Below are positions 35,780 to 44,794 of a stretch of DNA of 64,000 bases, in pieces. A program made the translations under genes and the position numbers. Below the pieces are notes generated by a model. That model had not been told where the DNA came from. It saw only the letters and a program-made list of their open reading frames with translations, and made no database searches. Every line of letters starts with the position of its first letter. Within the stretch, counting starts at the first letter, position 1. Where the stretch lies: contig JBMOOM010000055.1 in assembly GCA_049323275.1 (NCBI GenBank), positions 1 to 64,000 on the forward strand. Direction: 5' to 3'. The stretch comes from Taklimakanibacter sp049323275. GTDB taxonomy: Bacteria; Pseudomonadota; Alphaproteobacteria; Rhizobiales; Aestuariivirgaceae.

Positions 35780-36445
35780 TCATTCGATCACAGGGTAGAA
35801 CGGCCGCCCCCAGTCGCCCTCCGGATTGTTCATCATCAGATCCAAGAAGACTGGCATCAGGAAGCCGAGGATCGCTGCTCCGTCGCGCACCTGCGCCCTG
35901 TTGACCCCGCTGTTCCAGGTTGAACCACCATGGACCAGTTGATTGCGCAGGACGTATAGGCGATCGAAGACAAAGCTCAGGACTCGGACGCTGTCGCCAC
36001 CCTGGAATGCCTGCGCAAAGCTCCGAGATGAGGCCCGGAACTTCTCTTCCCAGTCCTCGAAGCCATCAATCCCGTTGTGATGCTGCCAGAAAGGGTTGAA
36101 GACGTAGCGATTTTCCATGAGCATTCGCACCGGACCCGAAAATCTCTGCCACAGCGCCTTGTAGATCCGTCGACCCTCGTCGCAAGCCACCAGCCTGCCG
36201 AAATAGTCGACGAATGCAGCGCGTTCACCGGGCGCAATCGACTGGAATTCCCGCTCGTCCGCATAGGCGGCATTAAACGCGATCCAGAGGAAGATGAAGC
36301 GGGCATCCTCGTCGTCGCGGCATGCTTCGGCACGTCCGATCCAGCTGATGGCGCGATGCGCACGCAAGCCCATGGTTTCGGGAAAGCCACCGCGAATCGC
36401 GCGCTGTTTGCTTTTCAGCGCCGCGTGGTCGAGAACATCCTTCAC
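35780..36445 (-). CDS. HEPN-domain protein
   Basis: A 221-residue helical protein with R167-N-Q-L-V-H172, the Rx4H motif of HEPN domains, inside DRLYVLRNQLVHGGSTWNSG. That wording is very close to the Apea-like HEPN family. The N-terminal part (RFIFLWIAFNAAYAD) also fits this group. HEPN proteins are typically RNases or their partners in abortive-infection and toxin systems, though many HEPN domains act alone as uncharacterised effectors. No antitoxin is adjacent. Confidence 0.72.
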   Translation of the reverse strand: MKDVLDHAALKSKQRAIRGGFPETMGLRAHRAISWIGRAEACRDDEDARFIFLWIAFNAAYADEREFQSIAPGERAAFVDYFGRLVACDEGRRIYKALWQRFSGPVRMLMENRYVFNPFWQHHNGIDGFEDWEEKFRASSRSFAQAFQGGDSVRVLSFVFDRLYVLRNQLVHGGSTWNSGVNRAQVRDGAAILGFLMPVFLDLMMNNPEGDWGRPFYPVIE

Positions 36446-36609
36446 TCACAACCCCTCTCTGAGAATCCGGTCACGGCAAGACATTGGTTCGATGTCCCTC
36501 AGGCAATAGAACATTCACCTTGAGTCAAAAATACAATCTCAGACAATGAGTTAGCCGAAATCAGCTCGACATTTAATAGCAGATGCACACTGAGCTCAGT
36601 CAATGAAGG

Positions 36610-37332
36610 TCAACCGTGCAATTTACTCAAAACCCAAATTGCAATAATCAGAAACACTATGCCAACCACCGCCAGCATGGGTAGGCTCTGCGACCGTTTT
36701 TGATCCTTTACTTCGTTTGACTGAAAAGAAGTTCTCTCTTCAGATGTGACGATAGCGGCAGGGACCACCGCTGGAGGTGCGGGCGTTGATTTTTTCGATG
36801 GCCTTGATTTCGTCCGAGAACCGAGGACACACGTATCTATGGCGAATCCGGTGCTCAGCGCAGAAATTGCAATCTGCGCGCAGGCCAGTGCGTCAGACTC
36901 AGCATTGTGATGCTTAAGATCAATCTCCAAAAAATCGCAGACACTCGATAACTTGGTAGGATATATCGACCATCCTTTGCGGGCGACTTGCACAGTGCAT
37001 ATGAAGGGTATCTTTGGAACGGGAAGGCCGTAGCGCTCGCAGCAGGCGCGCAAAACATTGCGATCAAAACTGGCGTTATGGGCGAGGAAATATTCCGCAT
37101 CCTCGCATTGTTCCTCTATTTCTGGCCACAGCGTTCCGAAATCTGGTTCACTGCGGACGTCCTCCCACGAGATTCCGTGGATATGGCTGAACGTGAACGT
37201 CCTCCTCGGCGGTCTAATGAGATGGTGTCTAGTTGAGATGATGCGTCCGTTTATGATCTTCACGAGCCCAACCGCGCATGCACTGTCTGGACCATGGTCG
37301 GCAGTCTCAAAGTCAATTGCCAACAAGTTCAT
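36610..37332 (-). CDS. DEDDh 3'-5' exonuclease with C-terminal membrane anchor
   Basis: A 240-residue protein. The N-terminal 165 residues form a DnaQ-like exonuclease with D7 and E9 (LLAIDFETAD), D90 (AHNASFDRN) and H142/D147 (KHHNAESDA), so all DEDDh catalytic residues are present. A Ser/Thr/Pro/Lys-rich linker (about 165-210) leads to a hydrophobic segment (LAVVGIVFLIIAIWVLSKL) ending at the C-terminus. The orientation implies the nuclease faces the cytoplasm. A membrane-tethered exonuclease of this kind could act on incoming DNA or RNA; that is inference. Confidence 0.78.
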   Translation of the reverse strand: MNLLAIDFETADHGPDSACAVGLVKIINGRIISTRHHLIRPPRRTFTFSHIHGISWEDVRSEPDFGTLWPEIEEQCEDAEYFLAHNASFDRNVLRACCERYGLPVPKIPFICTVQVARKGWSIYPTKLSSVCDFLEIDLKHHNAESDALACAQIAISALSTGFAIDTCVLGSRTKSRPSKKSTPAPPAVVPAAIVTSEERTSFQSNEVKDQKRSQSLPMLAVVGIVFLIIAIWVLSKLHG

Positions 37333-37432
37333 TTCACCCCAACCCCTACCCTCTCGGGACCATTTCAGCTTCTTGACTTAAAGTCAACTTGGTGCGAGTT
37401 TGTGCCGCGAAAAGAGAGGGAAGTTCATTGGC

Positions 37433-38242
37433 ATGACTAGCCTGACGTTGTGCACATGGAATACCAATGGACCCATCGGAGGCACGGACAAGCTTCGTTA
37501 TCTTTCTGGCATTGGCTTTGATGTTGCGTCGCTCCAGGAATGCGAGGCTGCGCCGCACAACGGCCAGTACAACGCAGTTTCTAGAACCGCGGGAATCGGC
37601 AGAGGAGGTAATGTCGCTATTCTCTCACCGCATGGTTTGGCTGTGGTTGAAGACAGTCCCGAATGCACCGTTTCAGCGTTTGTCGAAGGACCCTTTGGTC
37701 GATTTCTCTTTATAGCTGCGTGGATTAAGCCTGTGTTAGGCGATAAAAGTTCTCTTAGATATGTACGCCGCTTGTTTCCAATCTTCGATTGGGCTGCCTC
37801 GACGGCGGGAGCGCTTCCTTTTGCGATTGCCGGGGATTTCAATTGTAATGCGAGCTTTGCGCGAGGTCGGGGGCAAGAGTTCAATCGCATCGCGACGAGT
37901 TGGGGGAGCAATTACAATATTTCGAGCCTGTGGCATCGCTATAACAACCTCCGTCTAGGAGAAGGGGAGCAGCCGACGTGGAGTTCGAAAATGAGAAGCG
38001 GTACTCCCGATTACATGATCGACTACGTTTTCGCCCCTGCATCTTGGGAATTACGGTCAGTATGGATTGGAGAGCACTGCGGGTCGGACCACAAACCCGT
38101 TGTCGCAGAGCTATCGACGGCCACTGGAGCAGGTACTGCCCGCGTTAATGTCGCTAACGCAGTACAACCTCATCAAGCGACCACAGGGGTTTCGAAAAAA
38201 GACGATAAGAATCGGGAATGGTGGAGGTTTTGGCAACAATGA
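37433..38242 (+). CDS. Endonuclease/exonuclease/phosphatase (EEP) family protein
   Basis: A 269-residue DNase I-fold protein from MTSLTLCTWNTNG. The metal and catalytic motifs are visible as TWNTNG, SLQECE, AIAGDFNCN and the C-terminal GSDHKPVVAEL. The family includes exonucleases, nicking enzymes and lipid phosphatases; no signal peptide is seen, so a cytosolic nucleic acid substrate is most likely. It is divergent from the DEDDh exonuclease, with a 100-base shared upstream region, which hints at joint regulation. Confidence 0.78.
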   Translation: MTSLTLCTWNTNGPIGGTDKLRYLSGIGFDVASLQECEAAPHNGQYNAVSRTAGIGRGGNVAILSPHGLAVVEDSPECTVSAFVEGPFGRFLFIAAWIKPVLGDKSSLRYVRRLFPIFDWAASTAGALPFAIAGDFNCNASFARGRGQEFNRIATSWGSNYNISSLWHRYNNLRLGEGEQPTWSSKMRSGTPDYMIDYVFAPASWELRSVWIGEHCGSDHKPVVAELSTATGAGTARVNVANAVQPHQATTGVSKKDDKNREWWRFWQQ

Positions 38243-38390
38243 GTCCGTTTTGTGCACCGGCAGGGCATGGGATGACCACCCATTGAAGAATTCCTCCATT
38301 CGGAACTGGGGTTCGGATCGAACCGGAGATAGATGTTTCGTGCAAGGTCTGGCGGCCGCTCAGAGCGGCAGGCTGCTTTGTGCCTAATTC

Positions 38391-39089
38391 TCAGGGAGGA
38401 GGCGTCGCGCCAGCTCGTAACGCCTCCAGATCTGACATGATCTGTTTGTAGCGGGCATAGAGCACACGATCAAAGGTCCACCCGTCGATCTCCAGATCGT
38501 GCGCGACGGCTTGTAGGAAGTCTTCGCCCTGGCGGTAACTCATCGACGACTTTCCGGTGAGTTGCGCTAGGATGCTCTTGAGCCGGTGGTCGAGCGCGAA
38601 GCTGCTACGCACGAGCGGATCATAAATGTCCATGGGGATGTTACGCCCGTATTTTTCTCCGATGCCATCGAACAACATGAAATATGCAATGCGCTGTTCA
38701 CTGGAGCTTAGCGCGTTGTATTCCGCACGTACGGCTGCGGGGCCACCCTTGGCCCTAATTCGTTGAAAGGCTGACTCGATGTACCGCTCTACCTTAGTCC
38801 GAAAGCGGGCATTTGGCAGCTCGTGGAATAGCGCTCCTCTGGCTGCGTTGTTCAATGACGACACCGATGCCCAGGAGAATTCGCCCCTTCGCTTCTTGAT
38901 CCGGCTGTCCCAATTGGCCGACCCGCCCAGCGTGGCAAACGACAGTACTAGGCCGCTCCAGGGCCAATCAGGATCGGCGGCGAATTCTTCGGCCTCATGC
39001 TTCTGTACGATCAAGCGATCCTTCATGCTCTCGCAGTGGCGCCTGAACAGTTCGATGATTTCACGGCGGAGTTCCAAATTGCTCTCCAT
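38391..39089 (-). CDS. Hypothetical protein
   Basis: A 232-residue soluble, mostly helical protein beginning MESNLELRREIIELFRRHC. I recognise no family. Possible features are SGLVLSFATLGGSANW and a basic FRTKVERYIESAFQRIRAKGG. It precedes the LEM-3-like GIY-YIG gene on the chromosome, but the GIY-YIG gene lies upstream in transcription, so the two may be cotranscribed over a 60-base gap. Confidence 0.55.
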   Translation of the reverse strand: MESNLELRREIIELFRRHCESMKDRLIVQKHEAEEFAADPDWPWSGLVLSFATLGGSANWDSRIKKRRGEFSWASVSSLNNAARGALFHELPNARFRTKVERYIESAFQRIRAKGGPAAVRAEYNALSSSEQRIAYFMLFDGIGEKYGRNIPMDIYDPLVRSSFALDHRLKSILAQLTGKSSMSYRQGEDFLQAVAHDLEIDGWTFDRVLYARYKQIMSDLEALRAGATPPP

Positions 39090-39149
39090 TGCTATTCGCA
39101 GCAGTAGGAAAATTTGACCCTAGACAACATTTGTGCACCGCTCCCAACA

Positions 39150-39887
39150 TCAGGGCGTCAGATAGCGGAAAGGTGTCATCGAACCTTTCTTGCGGGGGAT
39201 GGATTTTTTCTTGAGATAGGCTGCTTCAACATCGGTGGCACGGTCGCCCTCAAATCCGATACGATCCGGCAGGTCGTTTTGTAGAAATGGAAAATTCTCT
39301 TTGGTTGCCGGTAGCCATTTCCTAGGTCGAAATGCTCCGACGACAACTCCGTTCACATCGTAAGCAAGGACCAACTTGAATTGCTCTGCCCGCTCGCGTT
39401 TCATTTTCCACGCAGCACGAACAGCATCGTACTCATTCCGCTCTTCTAAAGCGCGTCCGACGTAAATCAAAATAAGTGGCTCATGCACTATTAACGGATC
39501 GGCTTTGTAACGCGCGACAATCTGTTCGACCGTTCTGCATCCGGTTTCTGAGCTCGCGTGACCTCCCACCATGTTGGTTAGGCCTGGATATGCGTCTATC
39601 AATGCAGCCTCGATTTCGTAGGCGATCTCTTCAGTGGCAATCTTGTGCCTGTGGATAACGTATTGAACGGATAGGCCGGCGGTTGTGATCTTCTTAATCG
39701 TATCGAGCTTTAAATCATCGATAAGATCGGTCTCGTCTGCGCGCTTTAGCTGACCTTTTGCGTGCTCGAATACGCGGTCACCGCGACCTTTGCCAACATA
39801 GAACGTATGCCCATATCGGGGATCAATTAGCCGATAAACGTACCATCCAAGCTCCTCTTGTACTTCGGCATCAAATCGATCCATCAT
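39150..39887 (-). CDS. LEM-3-like GIY-YIG domain protein
   Basis: Three ATG codons follow AAGGAGGGAG; the second gives 245 residues with the best spacing. The N-terminal GIY-YIG domain reads WYVYRLIDPRYGHTFYVGKG, characteristic of the LEM-3-like branch (named for the nematode LEM-3 nuclease) with KGRGDRVFEH next. The C-terminal part has an unclassified region with VVGAFRPRKWLPATKENF. Bacterial members are found in defence islands and are predicted DNA nucleases. It is the first gene of a minus-strand pair with the hypothetical protein at 38391. Confidence 0.82.
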   Translation of the reverse strand: MMDRFDAEVQEELGWYVYRLIDPRYGHTFYVGKGRGDRVFEHAKGQLKRADETDLIDDLKLDTIKKITTAGLSVQYVIHRHKIATEEIAYEIEAALIDAYPGLTNMVGGHASSETGCRTVEQIVARYKADPLIVHEPLILIYVGRALEERNEYDAVRAAWKMKRERAEQFKLVLAYDVNGVVVGAFRPRKWLPATKENFPFLQNDLPDRIGFEGDRATDVEAAYLKKKSIPRKKGSMTPFRYLTP

Positions 39888-40241
39888 CATCTCCCTCCTT
39901 GAACGTTGTTCCCTGCGATGAATGCGGAAGATTTAACGATCACTCAGTCACGGGCAATCTATGCGACAGCCCCCGTAAGTTGTTTGGTTAGTATTAAGGC
40001 CGTCCAAGCCATATATAGCTACCCGAAACCCCGAACCGTGCTGCGATCTTTGTCATGGGTTCACAGCAAACGAGCTGGGAATGCTCCTCTCTGGAAGACC
40101 ATTTCCTGCTCTCCAATTTTGTATCCCAATTTAAGGTAGTTGTACAAATGCGGGGCAGACCGAATTGCCGGAATCAACCTGGTTGACCTGCGAAAGGGAT
40201 TCAATGACTGGTATTGCGCTCAGATAGGCGTGCACGACCTC
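39888..40241. other. Intergenic stretch between LEM-3-like gene and recombinase
   Basis: AT-richer than its surroundings (including CATATATAGCT near 40009), with no supported gene. A recombinase attachment site could lie here but cannot be seen without a partner repeat. Confidence 0.4.
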
Positions 40242-41996
40242 CTATGTTACTGAGACGGGTGATTTTTTCGTATCGTTGAGTAGTCTTCGCTGTGCTGTCC
40301 AAAGAAGCGGAATTTCCAGGTGCATCGCCAGCTGCTTGGCAGTGTTCTCGGGGGATTGGTTACCAGAGAGCATTGCTTCCAGAATATCCGGAGCAAGAAA
40401 TCCGAGCGGTACTATTCTCGAGACATACGGCATGGTTACCCTGTCCCTCTTCGATATGTGCGCTACGGTCGCTTTCGGGTCGGTCATAAGCTCCTGCGCC
40501 CAGGTATAGGCGCGAGCGAGGAGAGAGATAAGTGCTGGGTCTCGTGCCGGCTTCGGCCCGAATTGCGGGGCAAGCAGGATAAGGCGAGTTTCAGCGCCTC
40601 GGTGCCGAAGCTGCAGAGGGAGCCTCAGTTCGTAAGTTTGGGCATTGCCCCGCGGCGCGGATAACGGACTGTCAATGCTCTCGGAATCGCCATTCAGAAG
40701 AGCGGCAAATCCCGATGGATTGATGGAGATCTCCAGTTCCTGCTTTCCAATGGTGATCTTGGAGATCATGCGGTGCAGATATGCCCGACATTGCGGTGAC
40801 TCGGGCAGGGCGATAATTGCGGAGACCTGCGTCCCTCTTTTGATCATGGGTCCAATGGCCTCAGCCGAGATATCCGCGAGCTCGAGAATCTCGGCCAACT
40901 TTGCAGGTTCGGCGAGGAAGGACTTGATGCCTGCAGTGGCTACCTCCTCGAGCTCGGCTGCTGGGACCCTTTGCCCTCCGCCTTGATCTTGAGTACCACT
41001 TTTCGTGATGAGCCTATTTGAGATGTAATACCGATACCTCTTACCCTTCTTGACCGCATGGCTCGGCGTGAGGCGGTCACCGGTGTCGTCGAAGATGAGA
41101 CCACCCAGAAGGCTCGGTTCTTTGGCTTCCGAGCGAACTTCATGTTTTTGGGTGTTCTCTGCAAGGCGTTCCTGGACGGCGTCCCAGGTCTTTCGATCGA
41201 TGATTGCCTCATGTAGGCCCGGATAGGACTTTCCCCGATGGGCAATCTGGCCGGCATAGATCGGGTTACTGAGCAGCTTGTAGATATATCCACGGGAGAA
41301 GGAGACATTGCCCTTTCCGCCAAACCGAGGCTTGGATTTGATTCCAAGCTCTTTTGCCTTCGCTTCGACGAGCCGGACATTTCCGAGCTCTAGATACAGC
41401 CGGAATATGGTCCGGACCGTCTCGGATTCACTGTCCTTGATGGCCAGGGTTCTGTCCTTGGCCTCGTACCCTATGGGAACAAAACCGCCCATCCACATGC
41501 CTTTCTGCTTGGAGGCAGCGATCTTGTCCCGGATGCGCTCGCCGGTGACCTCTCGTTCAAACTGAGCGAAGGAAAGAAGGATGTTGAGAGTCAGTCTGCC
41601 CATGGAGGTCGTGGTATTGAACTGCTGGGTCACCGAGACGAACGAAACCTTGTGACGATCAAAGACCTCCACGATCTTTGAGAAATCCATGAGCGACCGG
41701 GTCAGGCGGTCGATCTTGTAGACTACGACGACATCGACCCTATGAGCCTTGATGTCCTGCAATAGCTGAAGGAGGGCAGGGCGTTCGAGATTTCCGCCGG
41801 AAAAGCCTCCATCATCATATCGTGAGGAAAGGGCAGACCATCCCTCGCTCCTCTGGCTCTTTGTATATGCCTCACAGGCCTCCCGCTGGGCGTCGAGGGA
41901 GTTGAACTCCTGTTCGAGCCCTTCTTCGGAAGATTTACGCGTATAGATGGCGCAGCGCATCCGCTTCTTCTGACCATCGGGTCCGCTACCGGCCAT
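40242..41996 (-). CDS. Large serine recombinase (resolvase/invertase family)
   Basis: A 584-residue site-specific recombinase with an optimal AGGAGG site before the ATG at 41996. The N-terminal resolvase domain has the catalytic serine in IYTRKSSEEG, the VVVVYKIDRLTRS motif and SFAQFEREVTGERIRDK. A recombinase domain follows (NPIYAGQIAHRGK) and the usual zinc-ribbon-like C-terminal region. Such enzymes integrate phages or mobile elements or invert DNA. It overlaps the preceding DUF2924 gene. Confidence 0.93.
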   Translation of the reverse strand: MAGSGPDGQKKRMRCAIYTRKSSEEGLEQEFNSLDAQREACEAYTKSQRSEGWSALSSRYDDGGFSGGNLERPALLQLLQDIKAHRVDVVVVYKIDRLTRSLMDFSKIVEVFDRHKVSFVSVTQQFNTTTSMGRLTLNILLSFAQFEREVTGERIRDKIAASKQKGMWMGGFVPIGYEAKDRTLAIKDSESETVRTIFRLYLELGNVRLVEAKAKELGIKSKPRFGGKGNVSFSRGYIYKLLSNPIYAGQIAHRGKSYPGLHEAIIDRKTWDAVQERLAENTQKHEVRSEAKEPSLLGGLIFDDTGDRLTPSHAVKKGKRYRYYISNRLITKSGTQDQGGGQRVPAAELEEVATAGIKSFLAEPAKLAEILELADISAEAIGPMIKRGTQVSAIIALPESPQCRAYLHRMISKITIGKQELEISINPSGFAALLNGDSESIDSPLSAPRGNAQTYELRLPLQLRHRGAETRLILLAPQFGPKPARDPALISLLARAYTWAQELMTDPKATVAHISKRDRVTMPYVSRIVPLGFLAPDILEAMLSGNQSPENTAKQLAMHLEIPLLWTAQRRLLNDTKKSPVSVT

Positions 41997-42498
41997 GGTT
42001 ACCTCCTAAGATCCCAGATCGGCCCTTCTTTCCGGGCTTGAGCCCGAAGAAGGCGGGCCCGGACCAATTGGTGCCGGTGATCTCCCGGGCGATCCGGGAG
42101 AGGCTCTTCCAGGTCTCGCCGCGCCAGAGATACCCTTGGGGTGTAGTCATGACCTCGTGGGTTTCACCCTCCCAGGATCGGAGAAGCCGGGTACCCGGCT
42201 TGATCTCGGGCACGGCATCGGAAACCTTTGGCGATTTCGCCAGCGACGGATCTTTCGCAATGCGCAGGAGGAGCTTGTGGGTTTCGGGTTTCACGCCACC
42301 ATAAGCTTTCACCTGGATCTTCCAGGCGATTGCGCGTCTCAAGAACTGACTCTTGGCTGTCGCCGGAGCCTGATAGCCGAAGACCTTCTCCCAGAGCGAA
42401 CGAAGATCATGGACTGACATAGCCTGCAGGGACTCGATCTGCCCCGGTATGATGTCGAGCGAGCCGTCAATGGCTCGCCCCTCGATTTTCACCGCCAT
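41986..42498 (-). CDS. DUF2924 domain protein
   Basis: A 170-residue protein with the DUF2924 layout: MHDLRSLWEKVFG-like start (here SVHDLRSLWEKVFGYQAP), RRAIAWKIQVKAYGG, PGTRLLRSWEGETHEV, and KSLSRIAREITGTNWSGPAF at the end. DUF2924 proteins travel with large serine recombinases in alphaproteobacteria and probably contact DNA, but their role is unknown. Its end overlaps the recombinase start. Confidence 0.93.
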   Translation of the reverse strand: MAVKIEGRAIDGSLDIIPGQIESLQAMSVHDLRSLWEKVFGYQAPATAKSQFLRRAIAWKIQVKAYGGVKPETHKLLLRIAKDPSLAKSPKVSDAVPEIKPGTRLLRSWEGETHEVMTTPQGYLWRGETWKSLSRIAREITGTNWSGPAFFGLKPGKKGRSGILGGNHGR

Positions 42499-42503
42499 CG
42501 GCT

Positions 42504-43172
42504 TCAGGCTTTCGCCGGGATCTTGTAGCGCCGGTCCTTGCCCTCGGCCTCCTCGATGGAGAGTTTCAGGCCCAGGCGTTTCTTGACGGTCCCCGAGAGA
42601 AAGCCGCGGACACTATGGATCTGCCATCCGGTAGCCTTCATCATCTCGGCGAGTGTGGCCCCGTTGGCGCGCTTGAGCAGGGCTAGGATCTGGCTTGCCT
42701 TGGTGTTGTTTTGCGTCTTGAGCGATGCGTCAGCCTTGCCAATCCGAGCTGGTTCGGCCTTCGGCTTCGATTCTATCGAGGGTTTCCCGCTTGATCCGCC
42801 CTTCCCAGCCTGGCGGGGCTGCTTCCTGGCCGGCCTCTTGGTAGGGAGGATCGATTCCGCCAGAAACCCACCGTCGACGGCTTCGATGCCTGCCTGGGTG
42901 ATTACCAGGGCAAGGGGACGGTCATTCTCATCCTTGCGCCAAACCTCGTCCTTCGGATTGGCTGGCAATTCCTCGATCAGCTCCTTGGTTTTGAGCTGGA
43001 GAATGGTCTTCTCGATGACGGCCGGAGTGGCCTTAACCGATCGTGGGAGTGGCAGCAGTAGGCGATCAGCCCTCAGAGCGGCATTGCTCAAGATGAGCAT
43101 GGCGGTATCGGAAAACTTGGGCGCCGGTTTTCTGCCTTTGGGCGTGACGGTGGTGGTCATGGGACTCTCCAT
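42504..43172 (-). CDS. DUF3489 domain protein
   Basis: A 222-residue protein whose C-terminus carries a winged-helix-like DUF3489 unit (ASQILALLKRANGATLAEMMKAT then GWQIHSVRGFLSGTVKKRLG). The N-terminal half has FSDTAMLILSNAALRADRLLLP, also conserved. It is the first gene of the DUF3489-DUF2924-recombinase operon, with 5 bases before the DUF2924 gene. Probable DNA-binding accessory of the recombinase. Confidence 0.92.
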   Translation of the reverse strand: MESPMTTTVTPKGRKPAPKFSDTAMLILSNAALRADRLLLPLPRSVKATPAVIEKTILQLKTKELIEELPANPKDEVWRKDENDRPLALVITQAGIEAVDGGFLAESILPTKRPARKQPRQAGKGGSSGKPSIESKPKAEPARIGKADASLKTQNNTKASQILALLKRANGATLAEMMKATGWQIHSVRGFLSGTVKKRLGLKLSIEEAEGKDRRYKIPAKA

Positions 43173-43367
43173 GTAAAGCGCCGGCCAATCCGGCGCTTAC
43201 ACCACCACAAGCCCAGACTGGGGCTGGGCCTAGATTTCAGGAGCCGATCGCTTGGCCCGTGGATGCATGGATGCTTGCCTTTGCAACGAAGTCCAGTCCT
43301 TTCAATAGCCCAGCAAATGCGCAATCATACAGTGCAACAATGGCACCTGTGGCCGGGGCGTCTGCGC

Positions 43368-43721
43368 TCAAACTGACCTGTCGCGCACTTCCTGCAGTCT
43401 GTCGGTAAGCTCTGAAAGAAAGTCTTCTCCGACTCCGGAGGCCGCTGAATGTAGGCCGTAGTTGCGTACAAAGTTATTCTCGACTTGGATTTGCTCCAGA
43501 ATACGTTCATCGACGTACTCCTCGCCAAGCTGTGGCCAATACCATGCTGCCCAGTACTTCACAAATGCCCGGGCATCTGTCGGCATTTCTTGGAGTGACT
43601 GTGCAACTGCTCTCAAGATTCGCGCGCACTCCTTACTTCCTTTGCGAGGAGAATTAAGGTGTCGATCCGCTGCGTCATTAATTTTTACGATAAGGTCCTC
43701 TTTCCTCTCGTCGCCATCCAT
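43368..43721 (-). CDS. Hypothetical protein paired with an XRE regulator
   Basis: A 117-residue acidic protein, MDGDERKEDLIVKINDAADR onward, with no recognised domain. It follows the XRE regulator by 12 bases, an arrangement typical of toxin-antitoxin or phage-type regulator pairs, but no toxin family is evident. Confidence 0.5.
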   Translation of the reverse strand: MDGDERKEDLIVKINDAADRHLNSPRKGSKECARILRAVAQSLQEMPTDARAFVKYWAAWYWPQLGEEYVDERILEQIQVENNFVRNYGLHSAASGVGEDFLSELTDRLQEVRDRSV

Positions 43722-43733
43722 AGTCTCAATCCT

Positions 43734-43997
43734 TCACGAGTGTTTTTCAGATCGTTTTTGGCTAGTTCGAGTCTTTGGACCCGGTTTCGTTGAGCGTTCC
43801 AAGAGTGCTGCGGGTTCAATCGACAAAACATTAGCCAGCTTTTCAATCATGTCGACGCTGGCGCTGTAGACCCCCCTTTCCAGGGAGCTGATATAGGTCC
43901 TGTCAATCCCTGCCTCATTGGCCAGCGCCTCCTGAGACAGCTGCCTCTGCCGCCGATATTTCCGTAGGTTGCGTGCGAATTCTTCTCGGAGCTCCAT
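43734..43997 (-). CDS. XRE family HTH transcriptional regulator
   Basis: An 87-residue protein made almost entirely of one XRE helix-turn-helix: LRKYRRQRQLSQEALANEAG, then GIDRTYISSLERGVYSASVD. A basic tail (KPGPKTRTSQKRSEKHS) follows. Small XRE proteins of this kind repress their own promoter or control neighbouring operons. A palindromic region lies directly upstream, between it and the divergent gene at 44105. Confidence 0.9.
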   Translation of the reverse strand: MELREEFARNLRKYRRQRQLSQEALANEAGIDRTYISSLERGVYSASVDMIEKLANVLSIEPAALLERSTKPGPKTRTSQKRSEKHS

Positions 43998-44014
43998 ACC
44001 CCGAGATCATCGAC

Positions 44015-44044
44015 TTGATGAGTATTTATCAACGGAGTATACTC
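44015..44044. promoter_or_regulatory. Probable XRE operator between divergent genes
   Basis: TTGAT at 44015-44019 pairs with ATCAA at 44028-44032, and a perfect palindrome GAGTATACTC lies at 44035-44044. GAGTAT also occurs at 44020-44025, so two half-sites repeat 15 bases apart. Location suggests control by the XRE protein. Confidence 0.4.
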
Positions 44045-44104
44045 GACAAAATGGATAATCCAGAGTCGCCGTGTTTGCAGAAAACAACACCTAAAGGATA
44101 ATTG

Positions 44105-44692
44105 ATGATGACAGACGCCTCCATAGAGCCTCAATGGCATTACACCTTGAACGGCAATCGGCTCGGCCCGGTGCCTGAACGCCAACTCATCGAGCTCATC
44201 GAAACAAAAAAGCTCGATCAGGAGGCCCAGGTCTGGAAACCTGGGATGAACGAGTGGCTGCCGATCACTCGGTCAGCCCTGGCTGCGAGGGTCAATGTCG
44301 GCCCGCCGCCGATCGCGCCCGACCTTGTCAGGAACGGGTGGGTATGGCTCGTGGCCTTCGTCCCGTTGATCGACGCCATAGTCAACATCGGCATCCAGGA
44401 GTACGTCCTAGGTGAATGTCAGGCCGGTCGGCCGCTTCGGTGTGAGGAGTTCGCGGCAGATCCCACAACATACGGCACACCGTGGTTGATCGTCGCGATC
44501 GTGAACAGTGTCCTCTGCATCCTCGACGAGAGACGCTTAGCCAAGGCCGGCTATAGTGCAAATTATATGACGTTCCTCGCACTGTTCCTGGTGCCCGTCT
44601 ATCTCTTCGCCCGCGCCAGGCGCCTCAGACAGACAGCGTGGTACGGCGTCACCTGGATCGGCTGCTTCCTTGTTTCACTCTTGGTTGCCTAG
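44105..44692 (+). CDS. DUF4339 (GYF_2) membrane protein
   Basis: About 195 residues, from ATG at 44105 or 44108 after AAGGA. The N-terminus is a GYF_2/DUF4339 domain (QWHYTLNGNRLGPVPERQLI, then AQVWKPGMNEWLPI), a protein-interaction unit often fused to membrane segments. Four hydrophobic helices follow (WLVAFVPLIDAIVNIGI, WLIVAIVNSVLCIL, MTFLALFLVPVYLFA, VTWIGCFLVSLLVA). Function unknown; DUF4339 proteins recur near secretion and stress genes. Confidence 0.8.
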   Translation: MMTDASIEPQWHYTLNGNRLGPVPERQLIELIETKKLDQEAQVWKPGMNEWLPITRSALAARVNVGPPPIAPDLVRNGWVWLVAFVPLIDAIVNIGIQEYVLGECQAGRPLRCEEFAADPTTYGTPWLIVAIVNSVLCILDERRLAKAGYSANYMTFLALFLVPVYLFARARRLRQTAWYGVTWIGCFLVSLLVA

Positions 44693-44794
44693 TCAGCCGA
44701 CCTCTAAATGTCGGGAAATCCACCATCAAATTATCGTCGCTCCGGTTTGAGGGGGCGAGTTTGCCCCATTAGCCAACTTGACTTGGGACGGATC

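Larger units (their letters stand above)
40242..43172 (-). mobile_element. Serine recombinase mobilisation module
   Basis: The three genes above form a recurrent alphaproteobacterial cassette that moves as a unit. Its ends are not defined; no flanking direct repeats were found by eye. It splits the island into a left defence part and a right part with mixed content. Confidence 0.6.
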
